DNA of 37,125 bases from Cruorifilaria tuberocauda (Eukaryota > Nematoda > Chromadorea > Rhabditida > Onchocercidae): the NCBI GenBank assembly GCA_013365365.1, contig JABVXU010000527.1:1-37125 (forward strand), written 5' to 3'. The position numbers and the translations under genes are program-made. Below, piece by piece: positions 11,851 through 24,797 of the stretch. Positions within the stretch are counted from its first letter, which is position 1. Every line of letters starts with the position of its first letter. The notes under the pieces were generated by a model. It searched no databases and had not been told where the DNA came from. It worked only from the letters and a program-made list of their open reading frames with translations.

Positions 11851-14800
11851 ATGTCACAAAATCGCAAAACAACGGGAATTCAGTGGAGAGATTTCAAGAA
11901 TGCGATAGCATCAGATGGTATTTTAATTATTACTACAGACTATGTATTACTATATATTCTACACATACATGCAATTTTATTTAATATTGTTGTAAAAGAG
12001 AAAATTTACTATAATTACTTTACTTGCAGATATGAAGAAAAATGTCATTATACCAGATTATTCCGATTTCAACAGTAGCAATTCATGGATGCAATCTCAG
12101 CGAAATGAGGATTTTTCGCCCGCATTCTACAGAAGACGACTGTCCAGTATTCTGGTGGGAAAGCGTTCCATTCAAATTCTCGAGGAATCTGGAGAGGAAG
12201 AATCAAAGTTTGCGCCATCTTCTCTCTAATCATATTAATGATACGTAATAGTTTTGCACTATCATCAAGTGTAACTAAGTATTATTTTAGATTTGTGAAA
12301 TGTATTATCAACATGTATCACAGATGGGGTTTCTGGATCACACGTCACGCTTGGCCTGTTATGATCATTTGCTTCGTGCTTTCTGCGCTTGCACTTATCG
12401 TGATAGCTTTAACACCGTTAGTCCTTCAAATCGAAAGTTAACATCAAACACTTCGGATAGAAAAATTTACAATATTGATATAACTCATTGATCAAAATCT
12501 CTTGAAAAGATACTTAAGAAATCTTACTCAGACAATTTATGATCGGGAATTCTCGGGAGGAAAATTATAATAGTAGTTATTATAGACAAAACAATGATCT
12601 GGAAGGTTATGCACCAACTGATGCACGCTCACGCTTTGAATACAATAAATATTTGGAATTCTTCTCGGGAAATGGTTTAGTCGTATCCACACTGTTGTAT
12701 CTTACAGCTAAAGATGGTAATTCGATGCTTCGTCCAGCCCATCTTGATGCTACTGTAGAGGTCAATTCAATATCATCATAATGACCTTTCCATTCGTGAA
12801 ATTTTAATTTACATTTCAAATGATTAGCAAGAATATTTTGCATCATATTGAAGCTGTTACGAATTTACGTAGCATGAATCAACCTGTATAATTTCAATAG
12901 ATTATTAAATATTAATTAATGAATCAATGAATGATAAGCAAATTAATGAAGGAAGTGAAATAAGCATTATTTCACATCTTCAAACTACGATACAACAACA
13001 TTTATAGGTGCTACATTTGATTCAAAATAATATCACGATATACGATCGAGAAACAAAACGTAATCAATCTTTCAGTCAATTCTGCAAAGAATTTTGCAGC
13101 ATAAATCAACCTGTACTACAATTTTACGTAAGTTACATCTTTTGATCCTAACTTTATTAAGTATTCACCATCTTGTAAACTATTTTACTGTCACTCGTTT
13201 TATAAATTTGATAATTGAATTGCTTACTTAAAACTATTTAAATAAATATAATGAGCTTTATTATCGTCTACTTAAAATATTACTCGTTCCAAAAAAGAAC
13301 AAACTATATTTATCAGAACTGATAAACGCAACCCATTTCTCAGAAGTTACATAAATGAAAGCTGCACTATTTTGTTCAATAGATTAACAACCTAATCAAT
13401 GACAATATAATTTAGGAAAGATCATCTGCTACTTCAACTGATTCAACTGATTCTGATTATCAATTGATTACTCGCACTTTTGTAATAGGACATCAATTTC
13501 AGGTTTTTCCTCATGATTATTTCAGAATGCGTATATGATGCAGAAGTGGAGTGTGCAGAACGGCGATCGGCCAAATAGAGATATACGTCTAAATTATCCT
13601 ATTAGTACTTTATTTGGTCGTGAGATCAGTATTCAGGTAGTCTATACTTTTGATTTTAAGAAGGTGCTCTTTACTTCCGATTTTAATCACTGTTTGAATT
13701 AAATTTATCAAATACTTAAGTATAATAATTCAGTAATTCATTCCCGTAAGGAAGATAAAAGTTCATTTGTACTGCTGGTGGAAGAAATTACAATAATTGG
13801 AACGATATCATCTATCATGCAAGAAGATATTGATAAACAAAAATATGAAAGCCAAAAGATTCTATATCTTGTTGCCTCTATTCATACTGGAAAAATTTAA
13901 AGTATTTTTGTAAACCGAATACTGTCATCTGAAGGAGAACCACAATTCTAATTACAAAAGCAACAATTCTAGCAGAAATTTTTATTTCATTTTTATAAGA
14001 AGTGCTAATTAGAATGAATTAACATAAATCAAAAATGATATAGTTTTAGCAATACTTTTTTGGTGTTGAATTATACAACGGAGATGAAACGAAAGAGGAT
14101 ATCAAGAGTGAAGAAGGAGGCGTACGTCAACTCTTCGGGAATGATACAAACATAGGATTATTAATAGCATTAAATAAGACTTATCCAGCGGTAACGAATA
14201 TGAAATCAGTGAAGATAATTGCATTACAACTTCATGCTTTGGATAATCCTAAATGGAGTACGAATGAAATGAAACAGTTCGAAATGAAAATCGTTCATTT
14301 CTTCGAGTATATTTCCATTCCTTCATTTTACTATCTCAATTGAAAGAAAGATCTTTCACAAAGATTTAACTAATTCAAATTTATTTTAGAATCTTTTATC
14401 ATTATTATCATTTTGCAACAATATTCACTAAATTAATTTTTCATAAAAAATTTTCAATAGCTATTTTAAATTTCATTTTATTTTTCAATTTTTATTATTG
14501 GAATTCAATTCATTTAAATACTATTGGAAACAATCAAAGTAATTATGCGATTGCAATTTTTTTTTTGCTTAATCATTTAAAAAATGATAAGCATAAAAGA
14601 AAAATCAAGAAAGGATGAAATAAGCATGAAAAATTAAACAAATCTCATTCATTTGATGAACTGATAAAGTCTGATAAAGCAGGATATTAATGAAATTAAA
14701 CTTTTATCATAACAATTTTCAAATTCCATTCTTTCATTTACGATAAATGAATTAACTAATAATATTTTGTTTTCTCGACAAATCATTGATAGATTTAAGG

Positions 14801-17800
14801 AATATTTGAAAAATAGTTTGTTTTTCTCTTTTAAAACAAAAAAAATGTTTCACCAATCAATATTCTATCTATTTATTCAATGAATTAATAGAATAATTTC
14901 AACTGTGATGATAATAATTTAACAACAAGAAAAAAAATCTTCCATTTTATATCTTTCAAATTGTTTCAATCATTCTCTCCGGAAAACAATCAATCGATTC
15001 TTACAGGAATTATCATTCAGAATATTTAACGATCTATGTCTCATCGAAGTCTTATGTTGAGCAAGAAATGGTTCGTTCTGGACTATCACTATTACCATAT
15101 CTAATTGCTGGCTTTATCGTAATGTGTACTTGTTCTGTAGTTACCGTAATGGTTCGTGCTGCTTATATGCATCAAAATAATATATTTAAGGTCAGCTTAT
15201 TCATTCATTTTCTTGTTTAACTTTCTTACCTTTATATTTATCTTACTTACCTTCTTCATCTTCCAAATCGATATTCTTTAATTTTCCCATTCTGAATTAC
15301 TTTTATTTTCAATGATATCATTTCAGTATAATTAATTAAAAATTTACAGTAATGATAAATGCTTATAACTTAATGAATAAAATGTATTTCAGATTTTTCT
15401 AGCAATAATGGCTTGCATTACACCATTGCTAGCTTGTTCCACAGCATTAGCAATACTATTTTTGTGTGGTATGAGATTCTCATCGGTACTTTGTGTTGTA
15501 CCTTTTCTTGTCTTATCAATTGGTAATGATTTTTTCTGTTTCCAAATGAGGAATGATAATTAAGTTGAAAAAGTTTAATTCATAATAAATAACAAAGTAC
15601 GAGGAATAATTCAGGTATTGACAGTTCATATCTAATGATTCATGAATGGCAACGAGTAACACAAGAAATACGAAATGGTGAGAAAAAAAATCAAACTGTT
15701 GGACATCGAATGTCCGAGGTTAGCTTTTTTTTTTTGACTCTTATTAATTAGATATGATATTTTGAAATTAGCTATTATTGGTCATAGATAAAATGTTGAC
15801 ATTTAAATTTTTTTTAAGTTTTTTTTCAGATATTCAAGTTCTTTTTTTTGACGTACTTAAGGGTATCTTAAATTTAAGGTATTAAGTGAAGTTGGTCCTG
15901 CAATACTAATCTCGACGATAACTAATCTATTAGCTGATGCTGTTGGTTGTTTCACATCTTCTCCTGAAATCCGTCTTTTATGCATTGGAAATTTATTTGC
16001 TATGTTTATGGCTTATATATATCAGGTATATCTTACATTTCAAAATATTCCATTTTATTTTTTTCGTTTTTTTTCTGCGATAATTTTATTGAATTTCTAT
16101 TTTTAGATGTCATTTTATTCTGGTTTAATGTCTGTTGTTGGAAAATTTGAGATTGCAGCAGAAAACAGTGAAGATAATATTACAAATATTGCAATCCAGA
16201 AAAATGAAGTGAATATCAAGAAATACAGCGAAATTCACGTAGATTTTTTTCTTTATCAATAATCTAAAACCTTAACAGTAAGAAGGTTTATCTTTTTTTT
16301 TTTGGTATGATAAGTAAAATTGAAAAGATTAGTTATGATAGGATAAAATCAAGATTAAACTTTTAGTTTTTAATTTTTTTCCAATTTTTGAATATGATAA
16401 TGCATTAAGTAAAGAGTATGATAATTTCTGCTAGTAATAATTACAATTATCATAGTAAACTATATCATTCAGCATCTTCTTAAGAAATTTTACATCCCTT
16501 TTTCTAATCATACTGATGATAATTTCTGTGACAATTAATTAACTAATTTTTTTAGCGGAAAAACTCAAAATTTCATGACAAATCAAAACTGTATATCAGT
16601 AAATACATGCAGATATATGTCAATATTATCTCAGATCCACTGATAGCAGCGCTTATCATTACCCTTTACATTACTTACATTATTATATCTATATGGGTAT
16701 GCTATTTTTTTCTTTACCTACCTCACTTATATCACTTTTCAATTAGTCAGACTGATACCTTATTTGTTTTAATTCTTCATTTTTTTGTTCAATTAATCAG
16801 TCATCCGGAAATTTAGCATTTATCAGTGTTGAGTAATTCTTAGTACTCTTACCTTCTCATTTCACTTTTCTTTGCACATGTATGAATTTGTGTCCTCATT
16901 ATGTCCTATTACTAGATCCATGTCAATATCAATTACCATCATTGTTTCAGGGGATAATACGGATGAATATCAGTCTTACTCCTCGGAAGCTATTTCCATT
17001 AGATTCTCCGTTAATAAAGGTTTTTGCAATATTCCATTATTAAATATTCTCCTAGATGATTCTTAGCTATCTATTAGGGATTTAATTTCATCCATTTACA
17101 GCTCGATAAACTACGCGAAGAATATCAAGTACCGGTCTTTACGATGGTATCGGTATTTGTGCACAAACCTGGAGATTTAACGCAGAAACTACCGCTTCTT
17201 CTGATGAACAATATGGTTCAGGATTTCGAAAATATTAACGGTAGTTGGGGACCTGATGGTACCATGTATTTTGTGCGCGATTTCGTCGTATTCCAGAATT
17301 ATCTACGATGTTTGTTTCTTTTCTCATTTATTGTTTCCAGTAAATCCCCGATCTCTAGGAGTTCGCATCAGGAGTAAATCAACAGACTGCAAATATAATT
17401 CAATCTCTGAATATTTGCTCGTTTTCAGCAGATTATGATTATGATGCTGAACCGTCGAAAGATATTAGCACTACAACAATCGATCCGGAAGTTCTATTCA
17501 AATTCAATAATGATGATCTGGCAAATTTCCTGGTATGGCCAGAGTATGATTTTTGGTCTGCCTTTGTCCAAATGCAAAATGTTACGCCCGATGGAAGGTT
17601 CGTCTTTAATTTTTTCATTCAACTTTCAGGTATATCTTTATGATAATCATTAGAATGATATGATAATATCATGCACTAAGATTACATTATTTTGTAAATC
17701 AATTCAGTCATGCGACTATTATCAACTTACTACTAATACAATGATAAATTATTTCAGTAAAAAAAAATTAAGACGATTTTTCTTCACTACAGCCTACCAT

Positions 17801-19288
17801 GACGAGAATTTGAAAGACAATTGGGTAACGCGAGGGAAATTACTTAAAAAATGGCGTGCTATTGTTGACAACTCTATGTAGTAAGTTTTCATACATCAAT
17901 AAACTATAAGTTCACAGATAAAGAAGATAAAAAAGTTAGAACAAAAGAAATTATATGATAAGTTGCTATCATTACTGTAATTTTAGTAATTTTTACTCAT
18001 AATGAGAAGTTATGAATATTTAGCATCTCAATTATCATTCTTATCAATTTTTATTATTATAGCGAATCATTCGAAGCTTCTATATTCAATGAAGATGCAA
18101 TTTTTCTTGATTTGATCGATAATATGCCATCAGATACATGGCAATCGATAGCGGGGACATTACTTTGTATGGCTGCAGTATGCTTTCTCTTCCTTCGGAA
18201 CTTACTTACAGTGCTGATTGCAACTACTTCTGTCCTCTCTGTGAGCATCGGTAAGTTATCATTATCACATATCAAACAAATGACAAATGAGAGATTAGTT
18301 AAGGAAGATAAGAATCAGAATTGTCGATTAAACTGATCAATGGGCAATCAAATTGGAATACTCTGTAAATGCTATGAGTTTTAGAAATATTTTTTAATCC
18401 TTATTTGATCGCATAAATGAATTCATAATTATATTTACAGAAAAAAAAAGGAAAAAGCTTAGAAAGAAAGTGTAAGAATTGATTATTTTAAAGGTGCTAA
18501 ATTCATTAATGATAAAAATAATTCTATGCATGTTTGCTATTGTAGGTATCTTGGGTACACTATCCTGGTGTACTGTTGATTTGGACCCAATTTCAATGGC
18601 CGCAATGGTAATATCTATTGGTTTTAGCGTTGATATTCCAGCACATGTCGCTTATCATTATTGCAAAGCTAGTAAGTATTATCGGTACCAATGCTATACT
18701 ACATCAATTTGTCTATTGTTTCAAAAAAACATCTGTATTTGTTGATTATCATAAAGCTAATTTCATATGTATGTTTGATGTATTCAGGTAAAAAATTGAC
18801 ACCCAAAGCAAGACTTGCGAACTGTCTTACTTCAGTTGGATTTCCAGCACTGCAAGCAGCATTGTCTACTGTATTGTGTTTATGCAGTCTGTGGTTCGCC
18901 GGACTTTATATGTCACAAGTATTCTCTTTTACAAATTAAACAATTTTCAAAATATTTAAATCCTAATAGTACAACTTTTTCATTATTCATAACATCCAAT
19001 AATCTTCAAATTCAGGTTTTCGTGAAAACAATGATCACATCCGTCATACTGTGCAATTTACACGGTCTTGTGATCCTACCAGCTATACTCTCAGTAATTC
19101 ATCAGATTAGAGCTCGATTCGATCAAAATGAAATCTACAGCATACCAATCGACGATAATGTAAATAAGCGATCGAGAATGATTAAGAAAAGAATGGCCAA
19201 GAGATCAAAAATGCCGGAAAGATATGAAAAGCATTCAACCCTAAAAATGGATCGACCACCGATCCCTGAATTCAGTTCTATACCTTAA
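11851..19288 (+). CDS. Patched-related (PTR) protein with sterol-sensing domain
   Basis: Exons: 11851-11917, 12030-12207, 12252 to about 12416, about 12532-12760, 13008-13127, 13416-13481, 13526-13636, 14050-14306, 15007-15190, 15393-15522, 15615-15718, 15879-16025, 16107-16238, 16556-16696, 16951-17019, 17102-17309, 17429-17597, 17758-17880, 18063-18250, 18546-18671, 18788-18918, 19016-19288. All phases agree except that the exon 3/4 join is uncertain; length is about 1,090-1,105 residues. The first membrane helix is in exon 3 (WGFWITRHAWPVMIICFVL). Exons 4-8 code the first outer loop, with the PTR-type LEGYAPTDARSR and FCKEFC. Exons 9-13 are the sterol-sensing domain with SIGIDSSYLM. Exons 14-19 carry helix 7 and the second loop. 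Exons 19-22 are helices 8-12 with ISIGFSVDIPAH, then a basic tail. PTRs are RND-fold proteins linked in nematodes to cuticle, moulting and lipid handling. The second acidic residue of the usual GxDD is serine here. The ATG at 11851 is the best seen; an earlier start cannot be excluded. Confidence 0.9.
12815..12893 (+). pseudogene. Relic copy of PTR exon 5 in the preceding intron
   Basis: Inside the intron between exons 4 and 5, plus-strand translation gives ILHHIEAVT, then NLRSMNQPV and a stop. The true exon 5 (13008-13127) reads VLHLIQNNIT, then FCSINQPVLQF. At the DNA level AGCAT(G/A)AATCAACCTGTA is shared, and similarity continues on both sides. The middle (about 15 codons) is missing and a TAA interrupts the frame after NQPV. 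It looks like a decayed tandem exon duplicate. Chance similarity of the front half is possible; the back half is convincing. Confidence 0.55.
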
Positions 19289-19705
19289 AAACTGAATTAT
19301 AATGGGCAACCTAATACGGATCAGCATATCCTCATATCCAAAACCTCTCGACATCATAAATCAATTTCAGTTGAAGAAAACATCGATTCACAATTGGATT
19401 GTTAAACTTTACTTATCCATTAAATTATTATCAAGTTTAAATCAACTTGAAGAAGGCAGTGCGCAAAAATAATCATATGTATAGCATCGCTGCATCATAT
19501 ATAACTGTTTTTAACGTATATAATTGTATAACTGTTGAACTGTTGAAGCCGAATAATAACAATATAACTGTTGAAAATATACTATTCGTAAAACGAGATT
19601 ATTCATTCAGATTCAGCTTATTTTTTGAATTGTATAGTTCGATAACATCCTCAGTCTTATTTCCCTTTTCCCTATTCTGCAATTTAAAACTTGGAATATT
19701 TAAAA

Positions 19706-19711
19706 AATAAA
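19706..19711 (+). terminator. Candidate polyadenylation signal of the PTR gene
   Basis: AATAAA lies 418 bases after the stop at 19288. It is the clearest hexamer noted in this 3' region, but variant signals nearer the stop could be used instead. Confidence 0.4.
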
Positions 19712-19911
19712 TTTTTATAAAAGTAATTTTATAAGATCTCAACATGAGAACTTATCCAGAAAAACTTGAATTGGGTGAGATATAAATTTAAAAGCTGTAT
19801 CCAGAGTACTGTTCAATTCAATAACATAGAAATCAGAGTGCACTGAAAAAGGAACTGTAATGGGTACATCACCTTTCACATGAAGTACTCCTCAATTTGT
19901 TGATTTCGAAT

Positions 19912-19917
19912 TTTATT
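19912..19917 (-). terminator. Candidate polyadenylation signal of HBS1
   Basis: TTTATT on the plus strand reads AATAAA on the minus strand, about 300 bases past the HBS1 stop at 20214. Confidence 0.4.
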
Positions 19918-20213
19918 CGAATAAATGATTAATAAAAGTAATATTGTCCAATGAGGCAGTGAGCCACTGAGTGGAACAAGTAAAAAGTGAAAAAAGTAAT
20001 GACTTAGAATGGAAATAAGAGCATAATTAGAAAGGGAACAGTTAACCTACAATTTCGGATAACGTAAGCATTCTAGTTTAATCTGCGAGCTTGCTGGGCA
20101 CGAAGTGCAATTGAAAGTGATTAATACTATTTACATAGTGATGGCACCACTGAAAGTAGAATCATCGAGTATCACAGAAAACATATGAAAAAAGACATAA
20201 ATAACTATGCAAT

Positions 20214-23200
20214 TCAATCTAATTTTTGTTCAATAATGCCTGCTGCAATAGTTTGTCCCATACAGCGAAGTGTTACTCGACCAAGCGCTCTGCATTCGGA
20301 ATACCGTTCTAAACTTACAGCTCGTTCTGTTCGAATTTCAATCATCCCACTCATATGTTTTGTTAGTGCTCTAAAATGTGTAACTATTATAGCTTGGTAA
20401 TCATAACAAATCAATATATTCGACTATTTACCTATCATTGTTCTCCCAGATAATATAATTCAGTCTGACGCATACACATACGTGTACACATCTATACACA
20501 TATAGTACAATCTTCCTTTTGACTTTTACCGTGGAATGCGGAATCCTGAATACAGTAAAGAAGGTGAATAATAGATTTTTGAAATGAAACAAAAAGAGGT
20601 GAATTGAAAGAACCTAGGCTTCTGCCTTATCACTTCGCCCGTAGATTTATTCAGTTCCGCTTTCAACATTGTTATAGTACAAGGCTCACACAACGAATGT
20701 GCGAAAAGCTCAGCTTTAGTGCCTTTCATGATCGGAACAACAATATCGAAAACGACAATGCGCACCAGATATTTCTTTCCAGGAATGAGACATTCCTGCA
20801 ATATGTTAAAAGAATTTAAATACATGAAGTTAAAATCCACTACGAATAAATTTTAATCCAAACTATTCAAATGTTTTGATTACACATCAGTGCGCTGATT
20901 TACTTACGACTTACTGAATCAAACTAATAGCAATATTTATTGATAAATGAAGTTTTTTAATGTCCGAAAAAACAAAAAATTCTACTTATCTCGCTAATAA
21001 ATGATAATGATAAATAAAAGAAAATTAATATTAAACAAGAGTTTAACCTGTCCTCCGCGACAAAGAACGTATCCAATACTAAGAGAATCGGGTTCAATGT
21101 TTGAAATAGGCGATAGAGTCACTGTAGCCTGGTCACCAGCAAAACCAATTCCTTTCCTCGAATTGTCTTCTACAACTATTCCTGCAAACAGATCTCAAAT
21201 ATAAGGTAAATTCACAGAAACTGTATTATTCTGCATCATTTTTTAAAGATGCGAACATTGTGGTGATTTCTTCAAACTGTGTGTTTTTTAATGATTAATG
21301 ATTAAGTGCAAGAATGATATAGATAATTATGATACCTTTAACGATTACAGGATCTGCGTTTGGCATTATATATACTTTTTCGTCATTTTCTATAAAACCA
21401 GCTGCAATTTTTATGCTTATTGAAAGCGATGATATGGAAGTCTTGTATATATCATTGATAACAGCTCGGAAATGACGATCCTGTGACCGTACTGGGACCT
21501 TTAGTTCATCTAAAAAGACTACACTTTATATTAACACTGATGTTCTTAGCAGTATTCACCAATGCTTTAAAGTACATGGCGTACTTTTTTTACAGTTGTG
21601 TTAATAATACCTTCTTACTTTCAGACGAATTTAGCAGTACATACTTTTAGAAACTTTAAAACCCTTCTCACCCATTAACTGTAATAGTGTTGGTCCTTGA
21701 TACCAGCTGCGTAAAGAGTGACCATCAAATGGAGCCTTTGTCAAATTAATTCCATCCAATCCAGAGAGTGGAACAAATTTAACTGTTGAATAGGCAGCTT
21801 GCTTCCTAAGAAAAACCTTCAAAGTGGCACAAAGTTCATCATACCGCTGTTGAGACCAACTCACCGTATCCATTTTATTTATGGCAACTAATATTTCAGC
21901 TACTCCTATAAAAAAATTTGTGATACTTTCCTCTCAGCATCAGATGAGCAAATATTTAAGACCTTTGAAGTTATAGGATGAATCTTCACATATTGCATTA
22001 AAGAACAGTTTTGTATAAGTTAACAGCACAGCGAAGCAAAAACTTACCAAGTGATCTAAGCAAAATAGCATGTTCCCTCGTTTGGCCTCCCTGATTGAAT
22101 CCAGTCTCGAATTCTCCACGAGTAGCATTGATAACCAGTATAGCAGCATCTGCTTCAGCAGCGCCTAGAGCGCATAAAATTTTGATAAACCCAATAATCT
22201 TATAATTCTCTTGAATCAAAACTTCAAATTTGATTTAAGACTCTACTTAATACAGAAGTCATTTCATTTAAGCTCATATTAAGCACAACACATCTTCTGT
22301 ATGCTGTTAGGAACCTTTTAGTCTCAAATAACCTTAAAAAGCCGAGACATTTCAAAAAAAGTAATTATTAAATGAATGAAGAATAAATACCTGTAATCAT
22401 GTTGGGGATGAAATCCTTATGACCTGGTGCATCCAAAATGAAAATTTTTCGATGTTCAGTTTCAAAGGTTGTTCGCGCAATATCTATTGTTACACCTCGT
22501 TGTCTCTCTTCCTAAGCGGATTTGTTTATTTGAATAGAACAATACAGGGAAATAAGAATTAATGTTCAAAAATCATTGTCAGCTGGAGAAGTGAATCATT
22601 AGTTTTACTAAGAAGCAATGGATTGAAAGGCAGTGTACCTGTGTGTCATCAAGAATCCAAGCGTATGCAAAGGATGCTTTGCCAGTCTTAGCTGATTCCT
22701 GTTTATATCTATGCATAGTTCGTTCATCGACATTACCTATCTGTAACATTATGATATACCTGGACACAATGACATGAGGTGATGGACAAGGTAAGTTTAC
22801 GTTGCACAGTGAACTTCTTAAGAGCTACTGACTTCAGTACTTTTTAGCTAATGAAAATCTCCATTTTGTATAATGACATTCCGTATAAGATATAAACTGT
22901 GCAGTAATCTATATTCAGACCTTTATCTCAGCTATTCCAAACCATATGTTGCAATAAAATTAAAATGTACTTGATATAGAAGATGTCCCATAAGGGTACT
23001 TTTACCAGCATCTACATGGCCAACAATGACTACATTAATCATTGGCTTGTTTTCTTGGAAGGATTGTTTCGGTCTAAAATGTCAGCTTTACTCTTGGATC
23101 GCTCAAAAATCCATATTCGTTATTCTTTAAAACTCTTCAATTCAACAATCTTTTAACAGTTCAATATTGTTCGTAAACTATACAAAACTAGTATACAGAA

Positions 23201-24785
23201 CAGCAAATTTAAATATAAGGCATACTAACCTAGGGGACTGTACAACAGCATTTAATGCAGCATCAAGAGCAGCCAGTCTCTTGCCACTAGAACTCGTTTT
23301 TAGTACTTGATCCGAAAATTTTTTCTCAGGCCTATTCCTTTCCATGTCTCCCGTGAGTTGTATGTTCTCCACTTGTGATATCACTGGTAAGCATTCACTA
23401 TTGCCATTCTGTTATAATACAATATATTAGTTAATAAATCAGTGACTGCCATATGTTGTAAGCTATTGAAAGTTTCTAAATGCAACTTTTTAGCTAATGT
23501 TCGTTCTACTCAGTATTTCATGTTTACTTTCTTTCGGAAAGTGATCGGAGCAAACATTTCAAAAACAAATGAATATTAGATAGATAATATCATCAATCAT
23601 CAATAACATCATCAGATCGCTTAAGCAGCTACTTACCATGCTTGCTTTTTCGGGTTTTTGTTTTATCACCTGCTTCAGTGGCCGAATCTCCTTATTTTCA
23701 CTTCTGAATGATTGGTCTTTTGATGCATTCTCTTGTGCTAACTCTAAACTTCAAATAATGTTCAAAGTGAAGCGTGAAAATATCAGATGTTCAGAATAAC
23801 TATATCCTTTATTATGAAAAATATAAAAAAAAAGAGAATTAAACCGTTTCCAGTATAGATCATTTCAAACTTACCATCTTTTCGAGTTCTCTGAATATAT
23901 AACCCAGCGGTGCAACTATCTCCAGAATCATCTACAACATCATTATCCAGGTCTCGAAGGCTTTCTTCCGGGATAAAATCTGCGATGCAACAGCCAGTCT
24001 TGTTATTATTGAAAGAATTCGTATGCGTCCGCTTATATATATATTCTTCTACAAAAGAAAAATTACAAATAAATAAAACTATAGAAAATTAACTCTCATT
24101 CTTTACAGAACATTAAATTTTAAAGTCATTTTACGGAATAAAAATATGCGTACATAGAAGTAAATGCAACTACGCACTAACAAAAAAGTAAAGAAGTTCA
24201 TTGAGTTTCAGTGAAATAATACGTAAAAAGTCATTTTATAGTTATTTCAGGATAACAGAATAAGATTACTATTCAGTTTTCGGTGATCATTCTCATGGAT
24301 TTGTAATTTCAACAATAAAAATAATAAGAATGGCAACACTGAAATTCATTAACTAAAAAAATAGCCATAATATACGCGAACATATCAGTATTTTAAGTAT
24401 TACAATGTAACAAAGTGAAATAGTGTGATACCTGTACCCGAAGAAACTGTTTCATCGTCCGTTGAAATGCTATATCGGTGGAATTCACCATCATCTTCTT
24501 CATCCCGCTCTTAAACATAACGTTAAGTAAGTAATACAAGCTTTTACCCAACTGTTCACTCAAAAAGAATATTTAACGAGCATAATGTTATCAAAAAGCT
24601 CTGTTTTGATATGAAGGAGAGGAAAGCATCATTCTACAGTGCTTAATGATGTGGATGAAAGAGAGAACACATTAGAAATAGTATAAATTATAAAAATTAC
24701 TCCGCATAACCATAACGAATAGTAAACAGTAATAATACTAACCTTCGTTATAGTTCATATTTCGGATAATGCGATGTCGAGACAT
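20214..24785 (-). CDS. HBS1: HBS1-like translational GTPase (ribosome rescue)
   Basis: Fourteen exons, in coding order: 24785-24743, 24509-24432, 24048-23875, 23743-23637, 23408-23230, 23073-22971, 22740-22639, 22511-22391, 22164-22048, 21905-21645, 21509-21336, 21181-21048, 20795-20614, 20370-20214. Every phase agrees, giving 643 residues. The N-terminus ([14 protein letters not shown] plus an acidic stretch) matches the HBS1 N-domain style (MARHRN...YNYDE) and rules against plain EF1A; eRF3 is unlikely. A linker to about 200 follows. The GTPase core is intact: GHVDAGKST (212-220), RGVT (267-270), DAPGH (289-293), NKMD (351-354) and SGL (389-391). EF-Tu-like domains 2 and 3 follow, ending in [14 protein letters not shown]. 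The family delivers Pelota/Dom34 to stalled ribosomes in the cytosol for no-go and non-stop decay. The gene is complete with no frameshift, and its introns are modest. Confidence 0.95.
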
Positions 24786-24797
24786 CACTCAATTTCT
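24786..24797 (-). promoter_or_regulatory. Probable trans-splice acceptor and short leader of HBS1
   Basis: Read on the minus strand, TTAATTTTAG ends at 24796 and the start codon at 24785 follows after ten bases (AAATTGAGTG). A good acceptor this close to the start suggests spliced-leader trans-splicing. A cis-spliced 5' UTR exon is the alternative. Confidence 0.5.

Larger units (their letters stand above)
19289..20213. other. Convergent 3' region between PTR and HBS1
   Basis: The region contains the two 3' UTRs tail to tail. AACTGTTGAA-type words recur at about 19529-19575. The 87-residue open frame at 19447-19710 lies in the PTR 3' UTR, is low in complexity and shows no domain. No RNA gene was seen. 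Confidence 0.6.

Noticed and set aside
13503..13525. A 23-base intron in the PTR gene
   Set aside because: Too short for known spliceosomes; the donor at 13482 gives a 44-base intron in the same frame.
16607..16950. Open frames running through PTR introns (16607-16816, 16872-17066)
   Set aside because: They are read-through of exon 14 or wrong-frame shadows; the spliced frame explains the region.
19447..19710. 87-residue plus-strand open frame
   Set aside because: It lies in the PTR 3' UTR, ends at the poly(A) signal and has low-complexity content.
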